Assembly: GCA_902363555.1 (NCBI GenBank) | Contig: CABJAM010000001.1 | Span: forward strand, 1,164,769-1,228,768 | Direction: 5' to 3' | Origin: Lachnospiraceae bacterium | Lineage (GTDB): Bacteria; Bacillota; Clostridia; Lachnospirales; Lachnospiraceae | DNA: 64,000 nucleotides | Shown here: positions 43,041 to 50,922 of the stretch, piece after piece | Layout of the letters: every line of letters starts with the position of its first letter | Position numbering within the stretch: the stretch's first letter is position 1 | The notes under the pieces: model-generated | Seen by the model: the letters and a program-made list of their open reading frames with translations, nothing else | What the model was told of the DNA's origin: nothing | The model's database searches: none | Program-made: the position numbers and the translations under genes

Positions 43041-43973
43041 ATGAAAAAGTATAGGGGTTTAAGGTTGCTGGCCATATGCATTGGATTGTATTTGATCCCA
43101 TGCATCATTACCTTATTTATACGAAAGAATATCCCTGAGACAGACATAAAAACGTTTGACTCAGGGATTTATGTTTATGTGAGTAACGGCAGCAGTGTGC
43201 AGGAGTTGGACCTGGACGAATATCTGCTGGGTGTTGTGGCGGCCTCCATGCCCGCAAATTATCCGCTGGAGGCGTTGAAGGCGCAGGCGGTCATATCCAG
43301 GACCTATATGATGAACATTATCGGGGAGCGTAAAAGTGTGGAGGCCTCGGAGCTGAATCAGGCGTGGTATTCCGACGCGGTCATGCGGGAGAAATATGGC
43401 AAGGACTACGCGGCTTTTTATAAAAATCTGTCGGAGGCTGCCGTGGACACTACGGAGGAGGTACTGACCTATGAGGAAAAGCCCATCACGCCGGTCTACT
43501 TTCGATGCAGCAATGGAAGGACCCGTAGCTGCGCCGATGTGTGGGGCAGCTCGATCCCTTATCTGGTCAGCGTGGAAAGCAGTGCCGACACTCAGTGTGA
43601 TGAGTATAAGTCGGAGGTGACGCTGTCTGTGGAGGAATGTATCCGGCAGTTGAAGATGAAGTACTCCGACTTTGAAGCAGATGCTGCCGGTTTTAAGGAT
43701 ACGGTGCAGATTCTGGAAAAGGATGGCGCCGGCTACGTGACGAAGATCCAGATGGGCAACCGGGAATTTTCCGGGGAGGACCTGCGGTACGCATTGAATC
43801 TTGCGTCCGCTTCCTTTGAGGTCCGGGCCAAGAGCAAAACTATTACCTTTGATGTGACCGGCGTAGGCCATGGCGTGGGCCTGAGCCAATGGGGCGCAAA
43901 GGCGCTGGCCGAGGAGGGGAAGGGGTATCGGGATATATTATCTTATTATTTTCCAGGAACCGAAATCCAATAG
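43041..43973 (+). CDS. spoIID: Stage II sporulation protein D (SpoIID)
   Basis: About 310 residues; the start is ATG 43041, or possibly GTG 43023 with GAAGGG close by. An N-terminal membrane anchor (LRLLAICIGLYLIPCIITLF) precedes the SpoIID/LytB lytic transglycosylase domain: YLLGVVAASMPANYPLEALK, AQAVISRTYMM, TPVYFRCSNGRTRS and GVGHGVGLSQWGAKALAEEG, with the usual Tyr-rich ending. It cleaves glycan strands at the septum so that the mother-cell membrane can engulf the forespore. The spoIIQ-like gene follows 112 bp later, as in other clostridia. Confidence 0.93.
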   Translation: MKKYRGLRLLAICIGLYLIPCIITLFIRKNIPETDIKTFDSGIYVYVSNGSSVQELDLDEYLLGVVAASMPANYPLEALKAQAVISRTYMMNIIGERKSVEASELNQAWYSDAVMREKYGKDYAAFYKNLSEAAVDTTEEVLTYEEKPITPVYFRCSNGRTRSCADVWGSSIPYLVSVESSADTQCDEYKSEVTLSVEECIRQLKMKYSDFEADAAGFKDTVQILEKDGAGYVTKIQMGNREFSGEDLRYALNLASASFEVRAKSKTITFDVTGVGHGVGLSQWGAKALAEEGKGYRDILSYYFPGTEIQ

Positions 43974-44085
43974 CTGTTCGGGCGCTTCATTTATCTTACG
44001 TTTACGTGCGGATAAATCGTGAGAAAAATATTTTTTACTGTGTATAAAACTTCTGATTGTGGCCAGAATATAGTCAGAGGTGATA

Positions 44086-44931
44086 ATGGTGAAAGGGAAT
44101 TTTCTTAAATTTTTCAAGAACAAAGGATTTTATCTGGCAATTGGTGTTTGCGCTTTAGCTATCGTGGCAGTAGCCGGCGTTGTTAATTATCAGTCCAAAC
44201 AGCAGGATAAGCAGCTGGCCGAGAATGCAGCCGGTTTTGAAGATGTACCGGAGGGCGCCGATAACGACCAGAATGCCGTTGCCGACAACCGCACACAGGA
44301 TAACGATTACGACATGGATTATACGGAAGGCTATAATGCCGACGAGGTACAAAATATTTTAAACGACATCCAGGAACAGGCTGCAGCCGCTCAGAGTGAC
44401 GCTGTTGCCGCAAATTCCGGAGATGTTGACGCAGCAGGCGATAACGGCTCCGAATCCGGAGCAGCGCAGGATAACAGCCAGGCAGCAGATGATGCGGCTC
44501 AAAGTACAATTGCACAGTTTGACGATACTCAGAAGATGAGCTGGCCGGTTTCGGGAACTATCGTACTGGATTACAGCATGGATACAACTACGTATTACAA
44601 AACACTGGATCAGTACAAATGCAACCCGGGCGTACTCATTGCCACAGAAACAAATACGCCTGTGAACGCGGCTTTTGAAGGAACAGTTGCCTCGATTACT
44701 AACGATGCGGCTCTGGGAACGCTTGTGACCATCGATATGGGCAATGGCTACCAGGCAATTTACGGACAGTTAAAGGACCTCACCGTCAATGTTGGCGACA
44801 ATGTGACCGCAGGTCAGGTACTGGGCAGTATTTCCCAGCCTACAAAGTACTTTATCGAGGAAGGCGCTCATCTCTACTTTCAAATGACAAAGGATGGACA
44901 GCCCATCGACCCCAAACCTTATATGGAATAA
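44086..44931 (+). CDS. spoIIQ: SpoIIQ-like M23 (LytM) domain protein
   Basis: 281 residues from ATG 44086; GTG 44080 in the same frame would overlap the AGAGG site. One N-terminal membrane helix (GFYLAIGVCALAIVAVAGVV) is followed by a long Asp/Ala/Gln/Asn-rich linker of about 120 residues and a C-terminal LytM domain (NTPVNAAFEGTVASI; GNGYQAIYGQLKDLTVNVGD; GAHLYFQMTKDG). The first zinc ligand motif HxGxD reads NPGVLIA here, so the site is degenerate, while the final HLYF His is kept. In Bacillus, SpoIIQ of this kind has a structural role, bridging forespore and mother cell with SpoIIIAH. Its place next to spoIID supports the assignment. Confidence 0.85.
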   Translation: MVKGNFLKFFKNKGFYLAIGVCALAIVAVAGVVNYQSKQQDKQLAENAAGFEDVPEGADNDQNAVADNRTQDNDYDMDYTEGYNADEVQNILNDIQEQAAAAQSDAVAANSGDVDAAGDNGSESGAAQDNSQAADDAAQSTIAQFDDTQKMSWPVSGTIVLDYSMDTTTYYKTLDQYKCNPGVLIATETNTPVNAAFEGTVASITNDAALGTLVTIDMGNGYQAIYGQLKDLTVNVGDNVTAGQVLGSISQPTKYFIEEGAHLYFQMTKDGQPIDPKPYME

Positions 44932-44987
44932 ATGCGATATGGCATATCCAAGGCTTCGGCGAAGGATATGCGCCCCGCAAAACGGAT

Positions 44988-45052
44988 ACCCGAAGGCGCT
45001 GGCCTTGCTCTGTAAAAAATATACAGAAGCAAAGCCAGCCCTTCGGGTTTTT
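44988..45052 (+). terminator. Long-stem terminator of the spoIIQ-like gene
   Basis: Arms of about 27 nt (44988-45014 and 45022-45048; outer ACCCGAAGG / CCTTCGGGT) with few mismatches, followed by TTTTT. It ends 4 bp before the first structured repeat unit. Confidence 0.85.
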
Positions 45053-45054
45053 GC

Positions 45055-45136
45055 GCGAAGCAACGAGCCGAAAGGGGGCGCTTGCGCACCCTTTCGGCGA
45101 CTGCCACGATCCGGCGAAGCGTAACGGAGCCGGATG
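45055..45136. repeat. Diverged copy of the 82-bp structured repeat
   Basis: It begins GCGAAGCAACGAGCC like the units at 45401-45646. Its stem reads CCGAAAGGG-G-GCGC-TT-GCGC-A-CCCTTTCGG, a perfect hairpin with two opposed single bases. A second stem, ATCCGGC / GCCGGAT, follows. Confidence 0.75.
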
Positions 45137-45400
45137 CACAAAACGAGTAACACTTTTGACGTCATTGAATATAATGATATCAGCCCAGCAAAAATAAAGT
45201 TTAACGGTGCGCGCAATGTGCCTGCCTTATGATCATGCAGTCAGGTCAACGACTTCCTGTTAAGATCCCGGACAGATCAGGCAGTACATATTGAAAAATA
45301 TGCAGCCGAAGACTTTCACAACGGCTACACCGTTAAATAACTTTATAGGGCTGCTTTATATAAACGCCGGCTCCGCACTCTGGGGGCCGGCATATTTTAC
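45137..45400. other. Spacer between repeat copies
   Basis: No convincing gene. A 32-codon frame (45134-45232) has a weak GGAG site but no recognisable product. A GC-rich hairpin GCCGGC / GCCGGC (45366-45391) lies at the end. Confidence 0.4.
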
Positions 45401-45646
45401 GCGAAGCAACGAGCCACAAAGGGGAGCTTGCTCACCTTTGCGGCGACTGCCGTGACCGGTGGAGCAGAGCGGAACCGGGTGAGCGAAGCAACGAGCCACA
45501 AAGGGGAGCTTGCTCACCTTTGTGGCGACTGCCGCGACCGGTGTAGCGGAGCGGAAGCGGGTGAGCGAAGCAACGAGCCACCAAGGGGAGCTTGCTCACC
45601 TTTGCGGCGACTGCCGCGACCGGTGTAGCGGAGCGGAAGCGGGTGA
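45401..45646. repeat. Three tandem 82-bp structured repeats
   Basis: Units at 45401-45482, 45483-45564 and 45565-45646, each starting GCGAAGCAACGAGCC and ending CGGGTGA; a truncated fourth begins at 45647. Each carries a CACAAAGG-G-GAGC-TT-GCTC-A-CCTTTG type stem. The middle unit pairs perfectly at its base (CCAC / GTGG). All six frames are largely open, but the translations are low-complexity and not protein-like. Confidence 0.9.
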
Positions 45647-45660
45647 GCGAAGATGCCGGC

Positions 45661-45689
45661 TTGCATTTGTGGCATCCCAAAGGTATAAT
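45661..45689 (+). promoter_or_regulatory. Predicted sigma-A promoter of the AraC-GH39 gene
   Basis: TTGCAT (45661-45666), a 17-bp spacer and a consensus TATAAT (45684-45689), 60 bp before the start codon. A degenerate copy of the GATTTC...ATCCCTGACAAGTATAA motif (45697-45720) lies in the untranslated leader. Confidence 0.7.
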
Positions 45690-45748
45690 GAGTATAGATT
45701 TCAACAATCCCTGACAAGTATAAGCAGGTGAACTACCGGGAGGAAGCC

Positions 45749-46360
45749 ATGGGAGATTTCAGGATACCTCAAAGGAAAATGAAGCTGGAAGTACTGGACT
45801 GTCCGGATGAGAGAGAGCATTTCCATCAGGATATCGAGCTCTTATTTGTTTTAGAGGGAGATATGACGGTGGTCGTCGGTGATGAAAAGATATCGATGCA
45901 CCGGGAGGATATACTCATTGTCAATGCAAATAAGCGGCATTGTGTGGCCAGTGTTAAAGATATATTATACATGAAGCTGACGATTCAGTGGCAGTTGGTC
46001 AGCGATATATTTCAGAGCATGAATATAATTTTCTGGTGTGATTCCACCAAAGGAGATAATAAGCGGTACGACCAGCTTCGGGAGTTATTGAAAAAGCTAT
46101 TGAACCACTATTTAAGCACTCACGGCAGCTATGCGGATTTCAGACATATATCCCTGTGCTATCAGGTTATGGACATTTTGTCCATCCATTTTTTAGTGAG
46201 GTCCACGGACCGGCTAAAACAGAGTGATCAGGATAAATTTGATGACCGGATTGCCCAGATCAATAATTATATACGGGCCAACTATAATATGCCCATCAGC
46301 CTGACGGACCTGGCGGATAAACTGTACCTGTCCGTGAGTTATCTGTCACGCTTTTTTTAA
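45749..46360 (+). CDS. AraC-GH39 fusion regulator, N-terminal part (frameshifted gene)
   Basis: From the ATG at 45749 (CGGGAGG upstream) the frame encodes a cupin-like sensor (HFHQDIELLFVLEGDMTVVV; HREDILIVNANKRHCVA). The first half of an AraC DNA-binding domain follows (MPISLTDLADKLYLSVSYLS), and the frame then stops at TAA 46358-46360 inside a run of seven T. Removing one T restores RFFKKNYGMNFASYLENIR and joins it to the next frame. This and the following entry are therefore one gene of about 807 codons. The regulator probably controls the C-glycoside locus that starts at 48358. Confidence 0.85.
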   Translation: MGDFRIPQRKMKLEVLDCPDEREHFHQDIELLFVLEGDMTVVVGDEKISMHREDILIVNANKRHCVASVKDILYMKLTIQWQLVSDIFQSMNIIFWCDSTKGDNKRYDQLRELLKKLLNHYLSTHGSYADFRHISLCYQVMDILSIHFLVRSTDRLKQSDQDKFDDRIAQINNYIRANYNMPISLTDLADKLYLSVSYLSRFF

Positions 46361-46363
46361 AAA
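46352..46363 (+). other. Possible +1 frameshift or slippage site (T7A5)
   Basis: TTTTTTT AAAAA. In the zero frame it reads TTT TTT TAA. A +1 slip of tRNA-Phe from TTT to the overlapping TTT, or loss of one T in the transcript, continues as AAA AAG AAT TAC. Alternatives are a real frameshift mutation, a phase-variable tract or a sequencing error. Confidence 0.5.
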
Positions 46364-48170
46364 GAATTACGGGATGAATTTTGCCAGCTATCTTGAAAAT
46401 ATCCGTATGCACTATGCGATGGAGGAGCTTTTATATACGGACACGCCCATCACCCGGATCGTTTATGATAACGGTTTTTCCAGTGTGACAGCTTTTAACA
46501 GAATCTTTAAGGAAATAAACGGTGAGACACCCTCCGCGATGCGCAGGCGTTACCAGGATAAGGTGGTGCAAGAGCCCCAGGCAGAGACCAGCCCTGAAAT
46601 AGAGGCGCGGCTGGAGCAGTTTTTAAGGGATGGTGATTCGATTGGTGAGGATGAGGGGGAAAATAAGCGCAGCATTCACAGGGAGGTTGTGATCGGAGAT
46701 ACGCTTTGTCCAACGAAGTTTATCTGGAATGACATGATCAATTTAGGTGCCGCTTCTGATTTAATGCGTTCCGAGGTCCGGGAGCATATTATTTTACTCA
46801 AGCAGAACTTCAGATTTCGCTATGTGCGGTTCTGGAATCTCTTTTCCAGTGAGATGCTGTTTGATTTCAGTGTTCAGGACGGGCATTATAACTTTTCCAG
46901 ACTGGATTCCATATTGGAATTTCTGTTAAGTCAGGATTTAAAACCACATATTGAGCTGGGATTTAAGCCCAAACGGATACACAGGAATCTTCTAAATGCG
47001 CTTTTGCTTGATGATGAAGGTTCAAGTAAGATGGAATGGGCCCAGGTCCTTAAAATACTTCACGCCTTGATGCGGCATCTGATCCACCGCTATGGGCGGG
47101 AGGAAATAGACAGTTGGCGTATGGAGCTTTGGTTTGAAGAGTCAAAATGGGCGGCTGACGGCGGTATGGACGACTACTTATATGGTTTTTCGTGCATTCA
47201 GAAGCTGCTCAGGGAATACAGTCCGGATATCCGTTTTGGGGGCAGCGGTCTGCCTGTCGACCGGTTGGAGGCGTCGATAGAGCGTTTTTTACGTCTGTGG
47301 AGCGCAGCCGGATGTAAACCGGATTTTTTGTCGATCGGGTATTATGCCTATGAACGTTATGACGAGCATGATGATGAAAATGTCCGGCGGAGTACGGATA
47401 ATGAACATATGCTCCATCGCATATCCATGATTCGTTCAATTATGGACCGTACAGGCTTTTCGGATACGATTTTATATATTTCAGAATGGAATCTTACGAT
47501 TTCCGACAGGAACGCCATAAATGACAGTTGCTTTAAGGGAGCCTATATTGTAAAAAATATGCTGGATATTTATGGGATTGTGGATAGCGCCGGTTATTTT
47601 GTTGGAAGCGACCGGGTGTCGGATTATTATGATTCGCCGGAGCTGCTCTACGGCGGAACGGGCCTGCTCTCCAAGGATGGTATATTAAAGCCTTCTGGAT
47701 TTGCGTTCAGCTTTTTAAACCGCATGTACCCGTATTTTGTCGCGAAGGGCACAAACGATCTGATTACGACCAACGGCAAGGATTCTCTGGGCATTCTTTG
47801 TCATAACCAGAAGGCATTAAATTACAATTATTATTTTACTCCTGAGGACAAAATTGAGAAAGCGCATTTATGGAAATACTTTGAAGACAGAGATTGTCTG
47901 GATCTGACATTTCATCTTGATGGTATAACAGATGGACAGTATAAGCTGAAAATTTACAGAGTAAATGAGCAGTCTGGAAATTTAATGGAAATCTGGGAGG
48001 AAATGCAGTTTGACAGCGAGCTTTCCCGCAATGATATCGATTATTTGCGGCATACATGTGAGCCAAAGTTGTTCATTCAAAAGAAAGAGGCGAAAAATAA
48101 CAGATTGGAGCTGTCCTTACGTTTAGCGGCCAATGAGATTGCATATATACATATACGGAGGCTCTTTTAA
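46359..48170 (+). CDS. AraC-GH39 fusion regulator, C-terminal part (frameshifted gene)
   Basis: Continues the preceding entry. It supplies the second AraC helix-turn-helix (TPITRIVYDNGFSSVTAFNR, ending GETPSAMRRRY), a linker, and then a GH39 glycoside-hydrolase-like domain of about 450 residues: FRYVRFWNLFSSEML, DLKPHIELGFKPKR, SWRMELWFEESKW and ILYISEWNLTISDR. The acid/base Glu (WFEE in place of WNEP) and the nucleophile Glu (SEW) appear to be present, but the Asn before the acid/base is Phe. The domain may therefore bind glycosides as a sensor rather than hydrolyse them. It ends in a perfect terminator. The first available ATG of this frame is at 46374. Confidence 0.82.
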   Translation, partial: KKNYGMNFASYLENIRMHYAMEELLYTDTPITRIVYDNGFSSVTAFNRIFKEINGETPSAMRRRYQDKVVQEPQAETSPEIEARLEQFLRDGDSIGEDEGENKRSIHREVVIGDTLCPTKFIWNDMINLGAASDLMRSEVREHIILLKQNFRFRYVRFWNLFSSEMLFDFSVQDGHYNFSRLDSILEFLLSQDLKPHIELGFKPKRIHRNLLNALLLDDEGSSKMEWAQVLKILHALMRHLIHRYGREEIDSWRMELWFEESKWAADGGMDDYLYGFSCIQKLLREYSPDIRFGGSGLPVDRLEASIERFLRLWSAAGCKPDFLSIGYYAYERYDEHDDENVRRSTDNEHMLHRISMIRSIMDRTGFSDTILYISEWNLTISDRNAINDSCFKGAYIVKNMLDIYGIVDSAGYFVGSDRVSDYYDSPELLYGGTGLLSKDGILKPSGFAFSFLNRMYPYFVAKGTNDLITTNGKDSLGILCHNQKALNYNYYFTPEDKIEKAHLWKYFEDRDCLDLTFHLDGITDGQYKLKIYRVNEQSGNLMEIWEEMQFDSELSRNDIDYLRHTCEPKLFIQKKEAKNNRLELSLRLAANEIAYIHIRRLF

Positions 48171-48180
48171 ATATTCGTTG

Positions 48181-48223
48181 TGAGGTCAAAAAATACATAT
48201 GTATTTTTTGACCTCATTTTTTT
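48181..48223 (+). terminator. Perfect palindromic terminator
   Basis: 36-nt perfect palindrome with TGAGGTCA tips (48181-48216) followed by TTTTTTT. It ends the AraC-GH39 transcript and separates it from the oxidoreductase operon. Confidence 0.92.
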
Positions 48224-48357
48224 GTGTTCAAAAAAAATGACGAAGAAGGGTATTATATGATTAAAAAAGCGGTATGTAGTAAAAAGCGGGAGAACGTGAA
48301 TGGATTTACAATAGAGATACATAAAAACACAGTATTTAGGAAAAGGAGATCGCATTT

Positions 48358-49461
48358 ATGAAAAAATTAAAAATCGGAGTGATCGGCTGTGGTGGTATTG
48401 CCAATCAGAAACATTTTCCCGCCTTTAAAGCAAATGAGGAGCTGAATGAGATTGTCGCCTTTTGCGACGTGATCGAAGAAAGAGCAGTGCAGGCGGCAAA
48501 AGATTTCGGAACAGAGGACGCCAGGATTTACACGGATTACAAAGAGCTTCTGGCAGATACGGAGGTTGAGGTAGTACATATATGTACGCCCAATGTATCT
48601 CACAGCTTTATCGCCGTGGATGCATTTAAGGCAAAAAAGCACGTGTATTGTGAAAAGCCAATGTCGCACAATACAGAGGAAGCTCAGAAAATGATCGATG
48701 CATGGAAGGCATCAGGTATGAAATTTACTGTAGGCTATCAGAACCGTTTCAGAGAAGAGGTATTAAATCTTCACGAAGCTTGCAGCAAAGGGGAGCTGGG
48801 GGATATTTATTACGGCAAGGCACATGCTGTGCGGCGCCGGGGCGTTCCCACCTGGGGCGTATTTCCCGACAAATCCCAGCAGGGCGGCGGTCCTTTGATT
48901 GATATAGGCACGCATGCGCTGGATATCACACTGTGGTGCATGAATAACTATGATGTGGATAGCGTCAGTGGTTCCGTGTACTACAAATTAGGGCATTTAC
49001 CCCAGGCCACCGAAGGTAATCTGTTTGGTCCATGGGATACTAAGAACTTTGAAGTCGAGGATTCCGCCATGGGCTTTATTAAAATGAAGGATGGCGCAAC
49101 GATCCACCTGGAAGCCAGTTGGGCGCTGAACATGCTTGAATCAAGAGAAGCCTCCACAACTCTTTGCGGTACCCTGTCCGGAGCAGAAATCCATTCCGGT
49201 ATGAGCTACGACAAAAATGAACTGATCTACAACCGGGGCAGAAACGGTCAGTTGATGGAGGAATCTCTTTCCAAAATCGGTGGTGTCGCTTACTTTGGCG
49301 GAGGCGGCGGTGCCGAGGGGATAGCGGACAACCGGCAGTGGCTTGAGGCGATCATCAATGATACAGAGCCGTTGGTAAAACCGGAGGAAGCCTTTGTAGT
49401 AACAAAGATTCTCGATAGTATTTATCGGTCAGCCGAGGAAAACAAAGAATTAAAATTTTAA
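48358..49461 (+). CDS. Gfo/Idh/MocA oxidoreductase, probable glycoside 3-dehydrogenase of a C-glycoside pathway
   Basis: 367 residues with AAAGGAG upstream. The NAD(P)-binding motif is KIGVIGCGGIANQKHFPAF, the catalytic segment is AKKHVYCEKPMSHNTEEA, and the C-terminal substrate domain includes GGGPLIDIGTHALDITLWCM (conserved Asp and His). In the puerarin pathway of gut bacteria a protein of this family (DgpA) oxidises the C3 hydroxyl of the sugar so that the C-C glycosidic bond can be cleaved. The next two genes look like the two deglycosidase subunits, and the spacing of 21 and 12 bp indicates one operon. The assignment rests on family and neighbourhood. Confidence 0.88.
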   Translation: MKKLKIGVIGCGGIANQKHFPAFKANEELNEIVAFCDVIEERAVQAAKDFGTEDARIYTDYKELLADTEVEVVHICTPNVSHSFIAVDAFKAKKHVYCEKPMSHNTEEAQKMIDAWKASGMKFTVGYQNRFREEVLNLHEACSKGELGDIYYGKAHAVRRRGVPTWGVFPDKSQQGGGPLIDIGTHALDITLWCMNNYDVDSVSGSVYYKLGHLPQATEGNLFGPWDTKNFEVEDSAMGFIKMKDGATIHLEASWALNMLESREASTTLCGTLSGAEIHSGMSYDKNELIYNRGRNGQLMEESLSKIGGVAYFGGGGGAEGIADNRQWLEAIINDTEPLVKPEEAFVVTKILDSIYRSAEENKELKF

Positions 49462-49482
49462 TGAGACAGGGAGGCGATTTTT

Positions 49483-49914
49483 ATGGGATTTGCCATGAGG
49501 TTAAATTTTGTGGATGTTGTCGTGGATAACAGCCTGAAAAATTACTATGTTGATGGTCAGAAAATGGGATATACATTTGATATACGGCTGAGTTATTACC
49601 GCGGCCACTTTTTATCGGTTATTGATGAATTTGGAATCCGGGTCGATGGCAGGGATATTTCCAATGACGTGATCAAGTTTTGTATTAATGGTAAAGAATT
49701 TTCCCCAAATGAGTTTGATAAATGCTACTCAGAGTTCTGGCGTGTGCTGGACCCGGCCACGATCCGGGTGTTTTGTCCGGGAGGTTTGGAGGAAGGTCGC
49801 CATGATATTGATGTGACCTTATTCTTCCGTTCCCCCTATATGCCGGTTGGCGACAATCATCAATACATGCCTGTCGATAGCTGCGGCAGCAAGTCCATGG
49901 ACATTACGGATTAG
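49483..49914 (+). CDS. C-glycoside deglycosidase beta subunit (formerly DUF6379)
   Basis: 143 residues, a small beta-rich protein with CAGGGAGG upstream. Segments NYYVDGQKMGYTFDIRLSYY, RGHFLSVIDEFGIRVDG, IKFCINGKEFSP and FCPGGLEEGRHDIDVTLFF match what I know of the CGDB/DUF6379 family. Members form the small subunit of C-deglycosidases such as CarC, DfgB and the small Dgp protein. The ending SPYMPVGDNHQYMPVDSCGS may contribute to the active site or the subunit interface. It lies between the oxidoreductase and the TIM-barrel subunit, as in known C-glycoside loci. Confidence 0.85.
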   Translation: MGFAMRLNFVDVVVDNSLKNYYVDGQKMGYTFDIRLSYYRGHFLSVIDEFGIRVDGRDISNDVIKFCINGKEFSPNEFDKCYSEFWRVLDPATIRVFCPGGLEEGRHDIDVTLFFRSPYMPVGDNHQYMPVDSCGSKSMDITD

Positions 49915-49926
49915 AGGAGGAGAAAA

Positions 49927-50910
49927 ATGTCAAATATAAAGCCTGGGATTACATTATTTTCGTTGGGAACACCCTATCTGAAAGGTGAATTGAATCTGGA
50001 GGGTGTGATTCGGACTGCGGCCGCTATGGGGGCCGAAGGCTATGAGATCGTTGCAGCGCAGATGATTCCATCGTATCCGTATGTTTCTGACGAGTTTTTG
50101 GATTTTGTAAAAATGTGTGAAGATAAATATGGGATAAGGCCTGTCAGCTATGGCGCCAATATGGACCGGGGAATGTTAAAAGACCGGGATCTGACCGAGG
50201 ATGAGATGGTGTCTCGCGCGATTACGGATATTGTATCTGCGAACCGGCTGGGCTGTACGGTCATGCGGGAACAATTTCTGCTTTCCCCGAGCGGTCTGGC
50301 CAGGATCGCACCTTATGCCGAAGCCTATAATGTACGTGTAGGGATTGAAATACATAATCCGGAAAGTCCGGTGACAAAATCTATTCTGGATTATGTGGAA
50401 GTTATAGAAAAAACTGGCAGTAAGTACATCGGCTTTGTGCCGGATTTCGGAAGCTTTGCCACCGCGCCCAATAAGCCTATGTGGGATAAAGCGCTGGCCG
50501 CCGGTGCTTCACAGAAACAGCTTGAACACTGTGCAGCACTTCGGTATGATGATGTACCTATCGATGAAGCTATGAAGATCATGGCAAAGGATCTGGAAGC
50601 GTGCCCCGCGCTTGCTCCGGTCCTTAACGGTATGTACGGTTTTGTCCAGTTTAAGAAGTCGATACAAAAGGAGCTGGAAGGGTTGCGCCGGATCATGCCA
50701 TATTGTTTTGAAATGCATGGTAAATTCCACTATGTGGATGAAAACCTACATGAACCGGCCATTCCTTATGAGGAAATTTTGCCAGTCATTAAGGATTCCG
50801 ATTTTGAAGGTTATATTGTGACTGAGTTTGAAAATGAGGCCGACTATGATTCTGTAGAGCAGTGTACACGCCATGTGGCTATGCTTAAAAAATATATCAC
50901 AACCGTTTAA
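49927..50910 (+). CDS. C-glycoside deglycosidase alpha subunit-like TIM-barrel protein
   Basis: 327 residues; AGGAGGAG upstream, 12 bp after the beta subunit gene. A xylose-isomerase-like barrel with all four expected metal ligands: Glu in VRVGIEIHNPE, Asp in GFVPDFGSFA, His in FEMHGKFHYVD and Glu in GYIVTEFENEADYD. In C-glycoside deglycosidases this subunit binds the metal and the 3-oxo-C-glycoside and promotes C-C bond cleavage together with the DUF6379 subunit. A plain sugar isomerase is possible, but the pairing with the beta subunit makes the deglycosidase reading stronger. Confidence 0.82.
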   Translation: MSNIKPGITLFSLGTPYLKGELNLEGVIRTAAAMGAEGYEIVAAQMIPSYPYVSDEFLDFVKMCEDKYGIRPVSYGANMDRGMLKDRDLTEDEMVSRAITDIVSANRLGCTVMREQFLLSPSGLARIAPYAEAYNVRVGIEIHNPESPVTKSILDYVEVIEKTGSKYIGFVPDFGSFATAPNKPMWDKALAAGASQKQLEHCAALRYDDVPIDEAMKIMAKDLEACPALAPVLNGMYGFVQFKKSIQKELEGLRRIMPYCFEMHGKFHYVDENLHEPAIPYEEILPVIKDSDFEGYIVTEFENEADYDSVEQCTRHVAMLKKYITTV

Positions 50911-50922
50911 GGAGGAGAAGTC

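Noticed and set aside
44770..45216. Minus-strand open frame spanning the spoIIQ-like 3' end and the first 82-bp repeat.
   Set aside because: The translation is dictated by the structured repeat and terminator arms, and overlapping frames are equally open.
45134..45232. 32-codon frame MHKTSNTF... between repeat copies, considered as a small gene near spoIIQ.
   Set aside because: The ribosome site is weak and partly in the repeat, and no resemblance to SpoIIID or another short sporulation protein is visible.
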